A DNA stretch of 64,000 nucleotides from Mesaphorura yosii (taxonomy: Eukaryota; Arthropoda; Collembola; Poduromorpha; Tullbergiidae): positions 17,485 to 81,484 of the forward strand of contig WIXG01000345.1 of the NCBI GenBank assembly GCA_009869945.1, given 5' to 3'. Below the pieces are notes generated by a model. That model was given only the letters and a program-made list of their open reading frames with translations. It ran no database searches and was not told the origin of the DNA. Each line of letters opens with the position of its first letter. The first letter of the stretch is position 1. The position numbers and the translations under genes are program-made. Shown here one piece after another: positions 1 through 12,400 of the stretch.

Positions 1-1050
1 TGTGTATTAAAATTTTGTGACATATTCTTGAGACAGTTCATCATGAACCCTGAATTACTGGACACAATGTATGATTCCAGTGTGTATATGCACTGTGTAT
101 ATTATTTTAACCGTACATCATACAGTGTGTATATAAATCCCACACTTTGTGTACAATTCCCACTCTGTATTCTGAATTTCCACGGTATATATTTGCAGTC
201 TCCACTGTATTTCACGCCATTCAATATTGCTTATTTTCCCCTCTAATACTTTACTGGTTACGCCGGACAAAGTGCCCGACCTCGCAAAATTAAACGCAAC
301 TTTTACAACTCTACGTGGAGTTAATTGAAATGATGACGTTTTGACCCACATAAGTTCTCAAGCTCAAACTTCTAGTCTAGCCCCTTTCACTTTCTTTGAA
401 TTTTGTACTTGACACTTGGGCTGCCGCTGCCGGACCTTCTCCACCCATACACTTGCGTCGGTACTCACAAGGAGAGTACACAGGTCGTCCCATCTCAGAT
501 TTGGACCAAACTTTCAGGAGGCGTGAAGAGTGTACCCGAAACCCCAAATCCACCCTCAGTTCGAGCAACACCCAGAGGTTCCCGAGAAAATGAAAAAATA
601 TTTTTTTTGAATGGGATGGTACAACCTATGTCCTCCTCGTCCGTATAATATAATTAATTTTTGGCATCAGTATTCAGTATAGAGTAGAACCACACATTTG
701 TCAGTTTAACCGAACCACTTCAAAACAGAAAGTCCCACGCTTGAGATCATCCGCAAATCCTCACGGTTATTCCAGCGTTCAAGTGCTCGTATCGTCGGTA
801 TCGTACTTCACGCGTGTCGTGGCGATCTGTCCCATGCCCTCTTCTGATCTTTTGGCCTGACCCAATCCCGGGGTTTGCCGGACGAGGTGAACATGAACTC
901 ATCTGGACCTTCGCGGCATCCAGAGCCTGACTTACTCCAACAAAATTACCCAGAGACAATGCCAGCGGAATTACCACGCAGTAGTCTGCCATGCCGCAGC
1001 AGATCTGCCGTGCTGAGAATAAGCAGTTTATGGGCTGAAGGCCCGGACAC
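1..1050. other. Intergenic, no gene seen
   Basis: No coding exon could be supported here. The first 250 bases are T/A rich with recurrent short GTGTAT/CTGTAT words (see the repeat entry). The rest is ordinary sequence leading into the promoter of the subtilase gene. Confidence 0.5.
78..215. repeat. Degenerate CACTGTGTAT-like repeat
   Basis: About seven diverged copies of a CAC/CAG-x-GTGTAT or CACTGTAT word occur at 12-30 base spacing (near 79, 91, 123, 141, 162, 181 and 203). Flanks do not show a clean period, so this may be an old satellite fragment or the end of a repeat lying mostly outside the window. Seen by eye only. Confidence 0.25.
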
Positions 1051-1085
1051 ATAAATACGGAGCCGATTGGGTCCTGGAAATCAGT
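1051..1085 (+). promoter_or_regulatory. TATA box plus TCAGT initiator
   Basis: An ATAAATA box at 1051-1057 is followed about 30 bases later by TCAGT at 1081-1085, the consensus arthropod initiator, placing the likely transcription start at about 1083. The subtilase ATG lies 92 bases downstream, giving a short 5' leader. Confidence 0.6.
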
Positions 1086-1174
1086 CAGCCTTCGACTTCG
1101 GAAAAGCTCACAAGGTTCTGAAAAGACAAGCCAGCCAACTCCAACTCCAGCCGCCAAACCTGCAAGGCAAAACC

Positions 1175-2941
1175 ATGGGTGTATTCAAGCTTTCCCTCGC
1201 CCTGGCTCTCGTAGCCTGCTTCACCACTGCTGCAATGGCGACCACCGGAGGTAAAATTTCCCCCGAGCTGGCGGCCTCACTGAGGCGGGCAGGCAAAGTC
1301 AACATTCTCGTCTCGATGAAGGATGGCGACACAACCCAAATCCTAAACGAAGTCAACATCAACAGCGCCCGCTTGCAAGCAACTCGAGCCCAACGATCCC
1401 AGGCCGTGTACGATTCTCTCAGCGCGCATGCCAAACGCTCTCAGGCGGGCGTGCTCGCCTTCCTCAACTCCTCGTCGATTGCCGCCTTGTCATCAATCCG
1501 AGTCAAGAGCTTCTGGATCACCAACCAAGTCTTCGTAGCGGGAGCAGACCAGGCTCTGATTCAGGCCTTGGTAGCTTTGGACGACGTGAGCCGTATCGAA
1601 GAAGAAGAGATCGTCCACCTCGTGACACCCGTCCTCGTCGGGCAGCCCATCACTCTTGAAGCCGCACAATCTGACCCTGGCGTGCTTGCTGAGTGGGGTG
1701 TTGACAAAATTCTAACGGCCCAAGCGCAGGCTGCCCTCGGCACGAGCGGAGAAGGAGCCGTCGTCGGAATCATTGACACTGGCGCTCGAGGAACTCATCA
1801 GGATATCCGAGGCAACTTCCGCGGAGGAAGCCACTCGTGGTACTTCCCAAACTCGCCAAACGCGTCGCCGGTCGATGGCCATGGTCACGGTACACATTGT
1901 ACGGGCACCATTTTGGGAGCGTAAGTACAAAGAACCAAACCAAAGAAGATCAAAAACCAAATCAGGCCTTGCAGGCAGGCGGTGTTTTGCAGCATTTTTT
2001 TTCTCCTTTGTAGTGGTGGGCTGGGAGTGGCGCCAGGAGCCAAATGGATTTCCTGCAAGGGACTTCTTGACAACGGCTCAGGAAGCTTCGCGGACCTTAT
2101 CGCCTGTGGTGAGTTTATGGCCTGCCCCCACGATGCATTCGGAAACAACCGCGACTGTTCCTTGAGCCCAGACATTGTCAGGTAATCCGCGTCTCTTTAC
2201 CTGAGCCGGGGCCTAAGTCTCCTGGCTTGCCTACGTCGACAATTTTTTCTGAGAGCAATTCGTTTTCCTTTCATTTTTTTTAGCAATTCCTGGGGCGGTG
2301 AAGGCGGCAGCACGACATACGATGCCGTCATACGCGCCTGGCATGCGGCTGGTATCATTGCGATCTTCGCCAACGGAAACTATCAATGGTTTGAGGTACC
2401 GAAGACGTGCCAAGCCACGGGCTCACCAGCCGATTCGAGGGAGGACGTGATTGCGGTCGGCGCAACCGACAGCAATGGTGAGTTCTATCAGTTTGTAGGC
2501 GCCTGTGCCGCCGTGCCAGTCCAATAATAATTCTGACCATGTGCTCCACGCTCCACTGCAGACGGGATCGCAGACTTCAGCTACCGGGGTCCAAGCAAGT
2601 CCGGCGCCCAGTCACCGCACGTGTCCGCACCGGGCGTCAACGTTCGTTCCGCGTGGGCCACCGCCGACAATGCGTACAACACAATTTCTGGTACAAGCAT
2701 GGCCACACCGCACGTCGCAGGTCTGGCCGCCCTCCTCCGTGCTCATAGCCCTAATGTTACCCACGCCAGAGTGAAGGCGATTCTCCAGGATACTGCTGAC
2801 AGAAACCTGCCCTCAGTAGGCCAGGTTTGCGGCGGAGTTCCTGACAACCAGTTCCCCAACTACCAGTACGGGTACGGACGTGTCAACGCCCTCCGAGCTG
2901 CCAACGCTTTGCTGCAGCTGCAGGGGAACAACCAGCTTTAA
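1175..2941 (+). CDS. Secreted subtilase, bacillopeptidase F-like (peptidase S8)
   Basis: Secreted serine endopeptidase of the subtilisin family. Exons are 1175-1920, 2014-2181, 2284-2477 and 2562-2941, joined by 84-102 base GT-AG introns that keep frame, giving 495 residues. Residues 1-22 form a signal peptide, about 35-150 resemble an I9-type propeptide, and the catalytic domain follows. The triad is Asp201 (IIDTG), His238 (HGHGTHCTG) and Ser415 (GTSMATPHVAG), with oxyanion Asn337. The blocks WGVDKI, GVAPGAKWISCK, NSWGG, FSYRGPS and SAPGVNVRS are the order and wording of bacterial bacillopeptidase F rather than of animal proprotein convertases. The ATG at 1175 is chosen because it opens the signal peptide and follows a TATA/Inr pair. 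AATAAA signals occur at 3153 and 3215. Extracellular digestion or defence is plausible; an origin by ancient transfer is inference. Confidence 0.9.
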
Positions 2942-3322
2942 ATTGCTCGGGCACGAGGGAATCCGGGATAAGAGAAGGCAATGACAATAATGGACAATGA
3001 ATACTAGAAAATAACAGCAATCGAACAAATTATAAATTATTACCCAAGCTTTCAGAAAGCGGACACGGACGCTGCGCTGCCGAGATCGTAACCATCGAGA
3101 TTTCAGATGATTCTGATACTGATTAAATTGAGCTAATTTTGACGTTCTGGCAAATAAACGTTCTAGTTAAGTTTTTATCTTATGAACTGACTCATGTGAA
3201 AGTAGATTTAGCTTAATAAATTTAACTAATGGCATTGCAAAAATTAATTCTTTACTCCGTCCCTTAATTAATACATCAAGCCAAACCCAGCACATTACCA
3301 TTTAAGTTTATGTTGACAACAA
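2942..3322. other. 3' flank of subtilase
   Basis: Contains the 3' UTR of the subtilase with AATAAA at 3153-3158 and 3215-3220, then the tail of the convergent ribosomal protein S3 copy. No other gene seen. Confidence 0.5.
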
Positions 3323-4367
<1,045 letters not shown>

Positions 4368-6266
4368 TTTCTTCTAGTCAGTAGCACAAAAATCACGAGT
4401 CAGATGAATCTCTAGTCGATATCGTCGGCCGATAGTTATTCGATTGATCAGAAATCAGTAAATCAGTACCACCACGGACAGAGCGTCAACTACGAAGCAC
4501 GAACTACAAGAAAGTGGAAATACGTGTGGCCCGCCCCGGCGGGCGAGGTGGGCGCTTTCTCATTGAACATGAAGCCACAATCCCACAATGCATTGGCTTC
4601 GCGTCTTTTATAATTTCCAATATAATTTGTTTAGAGAAAATGTTCGAAACAGATATGATAATGAATACGAAATGTTGTAGTCTCAGCTCGACTGGACAGA
4701 CTGGACAGCTGAGGATACCATCTCGAACGATGAAAATACAATAGACAAATGACAAATGCCTTCTTCCAGGAGACCATTTCAATTACAAATCTCCATCTCT
4801 CCGTCCTCGGTTGCAAATTACTGCACAAGACATGCATGACATGCGTGTGACGATTGTTGACCAGCCGCCAGCAGGAGCATTTTATGAGTAACCCATTTTT
4901 ATCAAACTGTGTCCTTTAGCGTTTCGCGTTGCCTGACTACCCCAAAGAGGAACGAATTATCCCAATTCCTCACTGACCTCACGCTTAGAAGGTCAAGCCA
5001 TCAATGAAACCTGACAGTGCCGACTACCGACATGAACAGCTTCGCTTTGAAGCTAACAAGACCGACTTGACATTTGACATCCGCCGCTGCTGCTGGCGTC
5101 CGTGTACCTTGATTCTTGGTCATTACACAATCATTTTCGCGTGCACATCATTCCGCTGGACGTTGATAATGATTTCATGACCAGAGTATTCACAGAATAT
5201 TTCCATGTCGTGGCGAGGAAGTCCAGAAGACAGTGGAAAAAGATTGACTCTCGAGTGTCGAGGCTGATGGTTGACTGACGACTGACGTTGACCAGCTCAA
5301 CATCTGCGGACCAGCGACCGAGGCAAGCAGCATCAATTTTCGTGCGGGCACCACTCCGCGGCCTGTCGAATTTTCTGACGTCTGCGCCTGCCTGCAGCGG
5401 CATGTACTTGACTTGACGGCCTCGACAATGACAATCGAAATGGCGAAATGGAAATCTCGATCTCCGCGTCTGCGTAATGAAATAAAACACTTAACAAAAG
5501 AGTTGTCGTGTAGCACAATCAGTAATCTGCATAACAATGGTCACTGAACAAGAAGGAATTAAGAGATTAAGTGCTAACACCACAGGCAGCCAGCAGGCCA
5601 CGCCAGGCCAAGCAGGAGGACGACAAAAGTTAAGTGTACGATTACGAGTTGAAGTCGAGTGATCAGCGAAGGTCAGCCTCTTGACAGCACAACACATTAA
5701 CTACTACACACTCAATTACAGAGTACGTAAATGGATCTTGATGTTGATTAGTATGATTAGGCTCATTGGCTTATTAGACTCGCTCGCTTGGAAGAGATCG
5801 ATGCTGATGCTGATGTTGATACTAATTACCATAATTGTGTTATGTTACGCTGCTAAACTGCTAAGCTGTGCTCTGAATAGAAGCAAAAGCAAAGGCAAAG
5901 GCAAAAGTAGTTGCACGTTGAAGTAATGGAATGTGTCCCGTAATTATGTACCCGGACGCCTTTCAAATCAGCGTGAAATCTGCGACATTCTTCACGCACG
6001 TGCCGCTGCTCGACTATTATTAGCGTTTTTTGCCTATGGGAGTCTGGACTGCAGCTGATCCTACGATGCGAACGATGCGAGTCCCTTCACTTCAGTCTAT
6101 TTTCAATCGTGCTTCCGGCGGAACGCATCACGCAATTCTTTTATCGTCCTTCAGTGCATTTTGTCTAGCAAGTCCAGCTTTCGTTGTTCCGGTGCATGAA
6201 CACGACGACGAAGACGGCTGATACTAATTAACTTCAGCTCAGCAGTCGAACCGCCGCACCTTCGAC
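4368..6266. other. Intergenic, no gene seen
   Basis: About 1.9 kb with only short open frames lacking recognisable domains or splice continuity. It contains the upstream regions of the ribosomal protein S3 copy (minus) and of the MFS transporter (plus). Confidence 0.4.
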
Positions 6267-8003
6267 ATGAACTCGAAAAACGGAGCAGCAGAACAAAATG
6301 GCAATGGTCACTCGATTGGGACCGAGACCACTGGTAAGTTAATTCTTAGATGGATCTTAACTTTTCTTAGCGAATCGGGTTCGCAGCTTCAGAATTCAGC
6401 AATGATCCGTTGTATTTTAGATATTGAATCGTATGAGTGCCAAACAAATGGCCAGCTCAGCCAGATCAACAACAACACCTCCGCCTCACACGGCAATGGA
6501 AATGGACAAAGTCGGAATCGAGTCATTCGCATCATTCAGAACCACTACAGCACAGGAGGTGGAGTGCAGAAATCCGAGGCTCAAGTGCGTCGTGAGAGGT
6601 GGCTCGTGCCGGGTCTCCTCGCCTTCAATCGCTGGGCGCTGATGCCAGCCGCCATCGTCATCCAGTTCTGCTGTGGTTCGCTGTACGCCTGGTCGGTGTT
6701 TAACAAGCCCATTGACAGGTTAATTTATGGGGAAGTACGCAACATGGCTCCGATCACATTCTATGTCGCCGTGGGCTGTTTTGGAACCTCGGCAGCAATC
6801 ATGGGCCCATGGCTGGAACGGCACGGCCCGATGCCAGCCTGCATACTCGGAACGTGCCTTTTCTTCGCTGGGAACCTCGTAACGGCGCTGGCATTGTTTG
6901 TCAAACAGATTTGGCTGGTATACATCGGCTACGGAGTGATCGCAGGTTTCGGCCTTGGACTCTGCTACATTTCGCCCGTCAGTGCCCTCCAGAAATGGTT
7001 TCCAGACAAACGTGGCCTTGCGTCGGGGTTCGCAGTGTGTGGGTTCGGGGCCGGCTCGATCGCTATTGCAAAAGTTCAGATTCCGTTGATCGACGCAGTC
7101 GGACTACCGTACACATTCATAATTTTGGGGTCCGTGTACTTTATATGCATGCTGTGCTCAGCGCTGGTGCTCCGAACGCCGCCACCAAAGCCTGCTGCGA
7201 CTGAATTCGGATCGACAGCACCGTCAACGCCCACACCTTTGGTGAAGCAGGCCGTCAATCCAGAGTCGAGTCAGCCCACGCCAGCTTCTGTGACTGCACC
7301 GGCACCCTCACCATCAATCTCGCTGATCGAGGCGCTCACGTCCCGCTCCTACCGCTTAATGTACATCATGTTCTTTGCCAACGCCATCTTCGGCCTCGTC
7401 GTAATCTCACGACTTTCCAACATGATCACGGACATCTTCGCAAAGACCCCAGAAGAGGCGAGCACAATCGTGTCCATCAACGGAGGCTTCAACCTCGGCG
7501 GTCGCCTCATCATGTCCATCATGTCGGACTACGTCGGCCGCAAGAACTGCTACGTGGGCATGCTTACAACGCAGCTCGTCATTCTGGGCACGTTCTCGAC
7601 GATCACGACCACGGGCACATACTGGGCCTTCCTCCTCACAATGTGGATGCTCACGGCCTGCTACGGCGCGGGCTTCGGTGTGATTCCTGCGTTCCTCACA
7701 GACAAGTTTGGCCCCACAAACATCGGCGCCTGTCATGGAATCATTCTCACGGCGTGGTCTATCGCTGGAGTCGCTGGCGGCCTGATTTTTACCGCCGTTT
7801 TCGACCAACTCGCGGCTGATAGGGTCGGAGACGACCCGCACCCGTACAACGTGAATGTTTGGTGGATCTGCGGCGTCGTATTCATCGGCTGGTTTGTCAC
7901 GCTCTTCATTGAGCCAACGGCGAATGATCGGCGGTTTCTGGGAAGAATCAAAAGGATTTTGTGCTGCGGGCGCGGCGGCGAAGGCGATGAGGAGAAAGCG
8001 TAA
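6267..8003 (+). CDS. MFS transporter, oxalate/formate-antiporter type
   Basis: Twelve-TM major facilitator of the oxalate:formate antiporter/monocarboxylate type. After a hydrophilic N-terminus the first helix carries QFCCGSLYAWSVF. The loop 4-5 block GLGLCYISPVSALQKWFPDKRGLASG is diagnostic, with the A-like motif DKRG and the FGAGS repeat. A second half begins after a Pro/Ser/Thr-rich central loop (near 7200-7310) with the repeat motif SDYVGRKNCYVG. The whole span reads open as 578 residues, but 6334-6420 has a perfect donor (CTG/GTAAGT) and acceptor (TTTTAG) and is 87 bases, a multiple of three. It is therefore probably an intron, and the mature protein about 549 residues. AATAAA occurs near 8094. 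Substrate (oxalate, formate, lactate or another small carboxylate) cannot be told from sequence. Plasma or organelle membrane location is inferred. Confidence 0.85.
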   Translation: MNSKNGAAEQNGNGHSIGTETTGKLILRWILTFLSESGSQLQNSAMIRCILDIESYECQTNGQLSQINNNTSASHGNGNGQSRNRVIRIIQNHYSTGGGVQKSEAQVRRERWLVPGLLAFNRWALMPAAIVIQFCCGSLYAWSVFNKPIDRLIYGEVRNMAPITFYVAVGCFGTSAAIMGPWLERHGPMPACILGTCLFFAGNLVTALALFVKQIWLVYIGYGVIAGFGLGLCYISPVSALQKWFPDKRGLASGFAVCGFGAGSIAIAKVQIPLIDAVGLPYTFIILGSVYFICMLCSALVLRTPPPKPAATEFGSTAPSTPTPLVKQAVNPESSQPTPASVTAPAPSPSISLIEALTSRSYRLMYIMFFANAIFGLVVISRLSNMITDIFAKTPEEASTIVSINGGFNLGGRLIMSIMSDYVGRKNCYVGMLTTQLVILGTFSTITTTGTYWAFLLTMWMLTACYGAGFGVIPAFLTDKFGPTNIGACHGIILTAWSIAGVAGGLIFTAVFDQLAADRVGDDPHPYNVNVWWICGVVFIGWFVTLFIEPTANDRRFLGRIKRILCCGRGGEGDEEKA

Positions 8004-8196
8004 TTGGAATTTTGCACCACGCTATATTTGCATTTTATGGTTCCTTTTACTTAATTTTATGCGGAATAACAATTTTAACTCTTCACACACTTGAATAAAT
8101 CAATTTTCATTTATTTGCAAGGTACAAAGCTCAAAGCTGTATAAAATAACTCCGTAAATCGTAGTCCATAACTTGAGATTTAATTACCTACAGCCA

Positions 8197-11100
8197 TCAA
8201 ACACGATCATGAACGCCGTGCTTTTGTATGGCAGTGGCGGTGCCTGTGCTCGCTTCGGGCAACAACGAAGTCGCCACCGCTTCCTGCTTCACACTTTCAA
8301 AGTGGAGCGTCGTCTCGATTTCGCCGATGAGCTCATGACTCATGCGATTAAAATAATGCTTCACGCGACCGTTCCGTCTTCGACTGCTGCCAGCCCGTCC
8401 GCCGTACGCGCCTGCGCCTTCGTCGAGTGAATTCAGGATACTCTGCTTGACGATTGTCCGGAGCCAGCCGATGGCCTCGAAGTCTCGGTCGTCATCCAGG
8501 TACTCCGCCAGCTGACTACGCACGTGCTGGGCGGCGGAGCGGGTTTCTTGCCTGGAGACTGGCTCGTACAGCAGCGAAGTGTAATACTGTGACTGTGCGA
8601 GGATTCGGGTGCAGGTGCTGCTGCTGGCCTGCTCCACGCCTATGCGTCGAATAAAATTAGATTGTGCTGCCAGATCGAAGCGACGAGGCTCCCAGCCGTA
8701 CTCGTACTTTGACTCTGACAGCTCTGGCCATGATTCTGATTCGAGTCGCATCTCCGCCGTAGAAATGCAGTCCAGATCCGCGAGCAAACTGCAACCTTCT
8801 GCGACGGAGGCCAGTTTCTTGATGTTTGTGGTCTTTAGTTTTTCTTTTGTATCCGTGACCGCGCTGAATTCAGTATTGCTCAGGCCCAGGTCCGATTTCA
8901 AGGCGGCCTGCTGTTCGAAATCTTGCACAATTCCACCGCAGAAGTGTTGATGCATTTTGTTATAATCCAGGAACCAATCCGTGTTCATGTAAAATTGAAG
9001 CTGATTGACCGCCTGACGAATGTCTCCTTTGGTATGCTGGGCGATTGTTCCAAGCACGGCACTGACGTACTCGTCTTCATCGCCATCGCCGCCCAACCCA
9101 AACTCCAATCGTACAATGCGCTGAAGTGCTTTGACGATGCTGTCGCTCCGTGGCGCCCTGCATGCAATCCAGAGCGGGTCAGTTTTCTCAATTTTCGGGT
9201 CGAGCGTCCAACTTAAACTTAGACGAGTGCTTTCTTCATTTTGAAATTGAGTCCTCGATGCTGCCATCGCTGTCGAAATAGTCATGACGATGGGCCGCAC
9301 TGAGCTCTGGATCAGTTGGACGATTGCGCGGTGAAATCCTTCGTCTTCTTCCTGCACCAGATTCACGTCCTCGAAGAGCAGAAGGCATGGTCGTGGGTCG
9401 TGATTCTGGCTGCTGCTTGAGTCCTGACTTTCTTCCTGCACTTCAACTTCACTATCGCTGCTTTCTTCCGCCTCTGAATCATCGTCTTCGTCTCCGTCGC
9501 CGCCTCTGCCCTTTTCATGTAATCGTCTTGATAGCGTCGCCTCTTCCACCATTTCCATTACCTCTCGCCCCGAACGCCGTGACGAGAAGTTAATTTCGAC
9601 CACTTTGAAGCCCAGCATCGTGGCGACTGTGTAAATGAGCGCAGACTTCCCGCAGCCCGTCGGACCGTACATCACAACAGATTTCTTGCGTTCCGAGTTG
9701 CCGACACCGCCGTCATCTTCATCGCTGGATACAAACTCTGAGTCGGATCCTCGCCGCTTACGTTTGGGTTCAGGCAGCTGCCGACGGTTCGCCCCTCCGC
9801 TTTCAGTGATGTCATCCTTCCAGGTTTGGAGCCAGTAGCTGAACTGGTGTACGGCGCTCGGGTCGGTTGCGAGCGTGCTCAGGTCGTCGACTGGCGCGTG
9901 TTTAAGAACGAAAGGATCGTGGTGGTTTCTGTCGGCGAGAAGTCGTGCCAAGTCAAAGTCGGAGCGTGGCTTGAGACCGCTTTTGATTGGGCAGCACGAT
10001 AATGTGGCTGGAATGGGGCTTTCTCTTTGGAATTCCGAGTGGACCGTTACTGTTGTGTGTTTATGCAGGAATTTGTTCAGCGCTTGAACGTCGATCTGGA
10101 ATATTTCAGCGTCAGGGAATTTAGGCTCCGGCGCAAGGTTGAAATTTTGTGGGATCGTTGATATTGGCAGTTCTGTGGGGTTGTCGTGATCAAAACTGTG
10201 GACATGACTGACTGTCGGGAAGAATTGTGCCACTTCAAGCCAGGAATCCTGCTCGCGCTTCTTCTCCGCCTGGCGCTGTGCTTTCAGAATGGTCGACGGC
10301 ACGCCCGAGTACAAAAAGTCCCGTGTTTCCTTGTCCAGCACTCGCGTGACTGGTGACTGAGATTGCTGTTGCGAAAAAGCAGAGGAGGACTGACTGTTGC
10401 TGGAAGCCGATTTCTTTGCCTTGCTGGCGCCAGTCTTTACTTTCCCTGATTTTCGTTTGGATATCGGTGGCTCGGGGGAAGATTCCGGCGATGAAGGGCG
10501 GTCAAGCTTGTCTGAAACTAAAAATTGCATGATTTATTGTTAGCGATCAATTCTAAGCACGCAGAACCGCCAAGAAAACACATTCGACTTACCGAAATAA
10601 CTTCTAATGTTTCGCTGCATCGCAATTCGTGATGAGCGACGTCTGCCGAGCTCCGACTCGGGTTCAGGATCATCAGGTACACTGGATTTGGAGACCTTCT
10701 CCTTCACTCCTTCTGCTTTCGATTTTCTTGCCCGTACCTCCCTCTTTTGTGCAGACGTAGGTTCAGGCTCATCCGTCGACTGGGCCATGGACGAGCATTC
10801 GACCACTTCCGGGCACGACGGTTCAATTTCAGCTTCAGCCTCAATGTCATTTTCAGGACTCGCATCGGCTACGACAGTAAGAATTGACTCTATGACTTGT
10901 ACCTCAGGAGAACTTGCGCTGGTATCTTCGATTTCTGCTACTCCGTTGACATGAGGGACATCTACATCGACTGCTTCTACGCTCGAGCTAGGACTAGGTT
11001 CGGCGAACTCTTCAGAGTGAACAATTGTTGCCTCTTCCGGAGAACTACCGTTAGCAATGTCGCCGTTAGGAATGCCGTTGACCTTCAACTCGGATGTTGG

Positions 11101-12009
11101 AATTAGAGTCTTGCTTGGCTGGTCTTCAATTGACTCCATCGACTCGTTAATATCATTTGGTTTGTCGTTATTATCGTTAGGCAGAGGCTCTACGCCTACG
11201 TCCTTATTCTTAGGGAGTTTATCTAAAATGTAAAAGAATGACAAGAGAATCATTTGAGTTGGTTAGGCTATACTCCAACTTTGGAAAGTTAACCGAATTC
11301 GCAATTAACTTAACACGCCCATCAGAGATCAATGTGTATTTAATCGCTTAGATTCTCACCGCCTTTAACACCACTACTGGATGGCTCTGCCAAAAGGTCA
11401 GACCCGTCAGAATCGACACAAGAGGCAGAACACAGCAGTAATAGTGATAGAAGACTCAAATTAGATTTCTTTCATCATCTGGGTAGTGAATATGATCGCA
11501 TCGTTCGTATCGATACATTTATAAGCTCCACAGAGCGCTCATGGTTGAAACCGAAACTTACTGAAATAGTCCATAATATTTCGACTTGCTGGACTTCTCT
11601 GTAGCGACTTTTTAGCTCGAGGAAGTGACTCGGCTGGAGACTTCTGAATCTTGGCCTTTTTGTTCTTGGGCATTGGCGTCGCCTTCGGCTTCTTCGTAGT
11701 CGTGGTTCCATTTCCGTTTTGATGAATCTTCTTACTTCTGCTTCTGCTATTCCGGCCCCTGCCCCTGCTTAGCCGATTCGTGACGGTAGCTAGTTCTGAC
11801 TCTGACCCCGCATCTGATTCAGATGACGAATCAGTGTCACCAATGATGATATGCCTCTTCGTCTTCGTTGTAGCTGCCGATCTTGACGGTTTACTCCTTT
11901 GGTCTGGCGGATCGCGACGGCGAAGAACAGGTGACCGTGACTTGGAAGAAGATCGGGACGATGGGGACAAAGACAAGGTGAGCGTGTGTACTTTCTTTCT
12001 CTTTGGCAT
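8197..12009 (-). CDS. ATAD5: ATAD5/Elg1-like PCNA-unloading clamp loader subunit
   Basis: Large subunit of an RFC-like complex that removes PCNA from replicated DNA in the nucleus. Exons on the minus strand: 12009-11562, a 27-base exon 11386-11360, 11222-10593 and 10517-8197, giving 1141 residues; skipping the 27-base exon also keeps frame. The basic, Ser-rich N-terminus has two PIP-like words (NIMDYF at the end of exon 1 and QRNIRSYF at the end of exon 3), suited to PCNA binding. The AAA+ module has the FLYSGVP block of ATAD5, Walker A YGPTGCGKSALIY, the SSRRSGREV block and the LLLFEDVN Walker B strand, followed by an acidic insertion. The C-terminal half fits the clamp-loader collar. The gene is head to head with thioredoxin (start codons about 390 bases apart), so the two may share a promoter region. 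Confidence 0.88.
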
Positions 12010-12400
12010 GTTGACTAATTACAGTTTATAGTTTCGATGCAATGAACACTGAACAACCGCGGATAATACAGATACAGAACTAATCGCAGACTAATTCAGT
12101 TATCAGCGATTGCGATTGGGACGCAGTGCGTAATGAACACCAAAAGATCACGATCAGTACACTGCTGTTTTGTGTCCTCCAGCCTTTTACGGTTCTCTTC
12201 GCGATCTTTTCCCTCGCAGTGAGCAGATCCAGCTTTCCTTGTTGCTCGAATCTCCGGCTGACTCGCGAATCTCGAGTTCAAAATCTCCCTGCAAGGCAAT
12301 GGTTTCGAAATTGTGATCCACATCTCTTCTTTCATCAATCATTGATCTGGGCACAAGAATTAATCGTTTCGTGCATCGCGATCGTTGTCGTAAATTAAGT
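12010..12400. promoter_or_regulatory. Shared divergent promoter region
   Basis: The 391-base gap between the ATAD5 start (minus) and the thioredoxin start (plus) must hold both promoters and 5' UTRs. No TATA box is obvious. Called from gene arrangement, not from motifs. Confidence 0.4.

Noticed and set aside
5131..5697. Several overlapping minus-strand frames of 60-119 codons
   Set aside because: Three overlapping frames with no shared domain or splice support; looks like absence of stop codons by chance.
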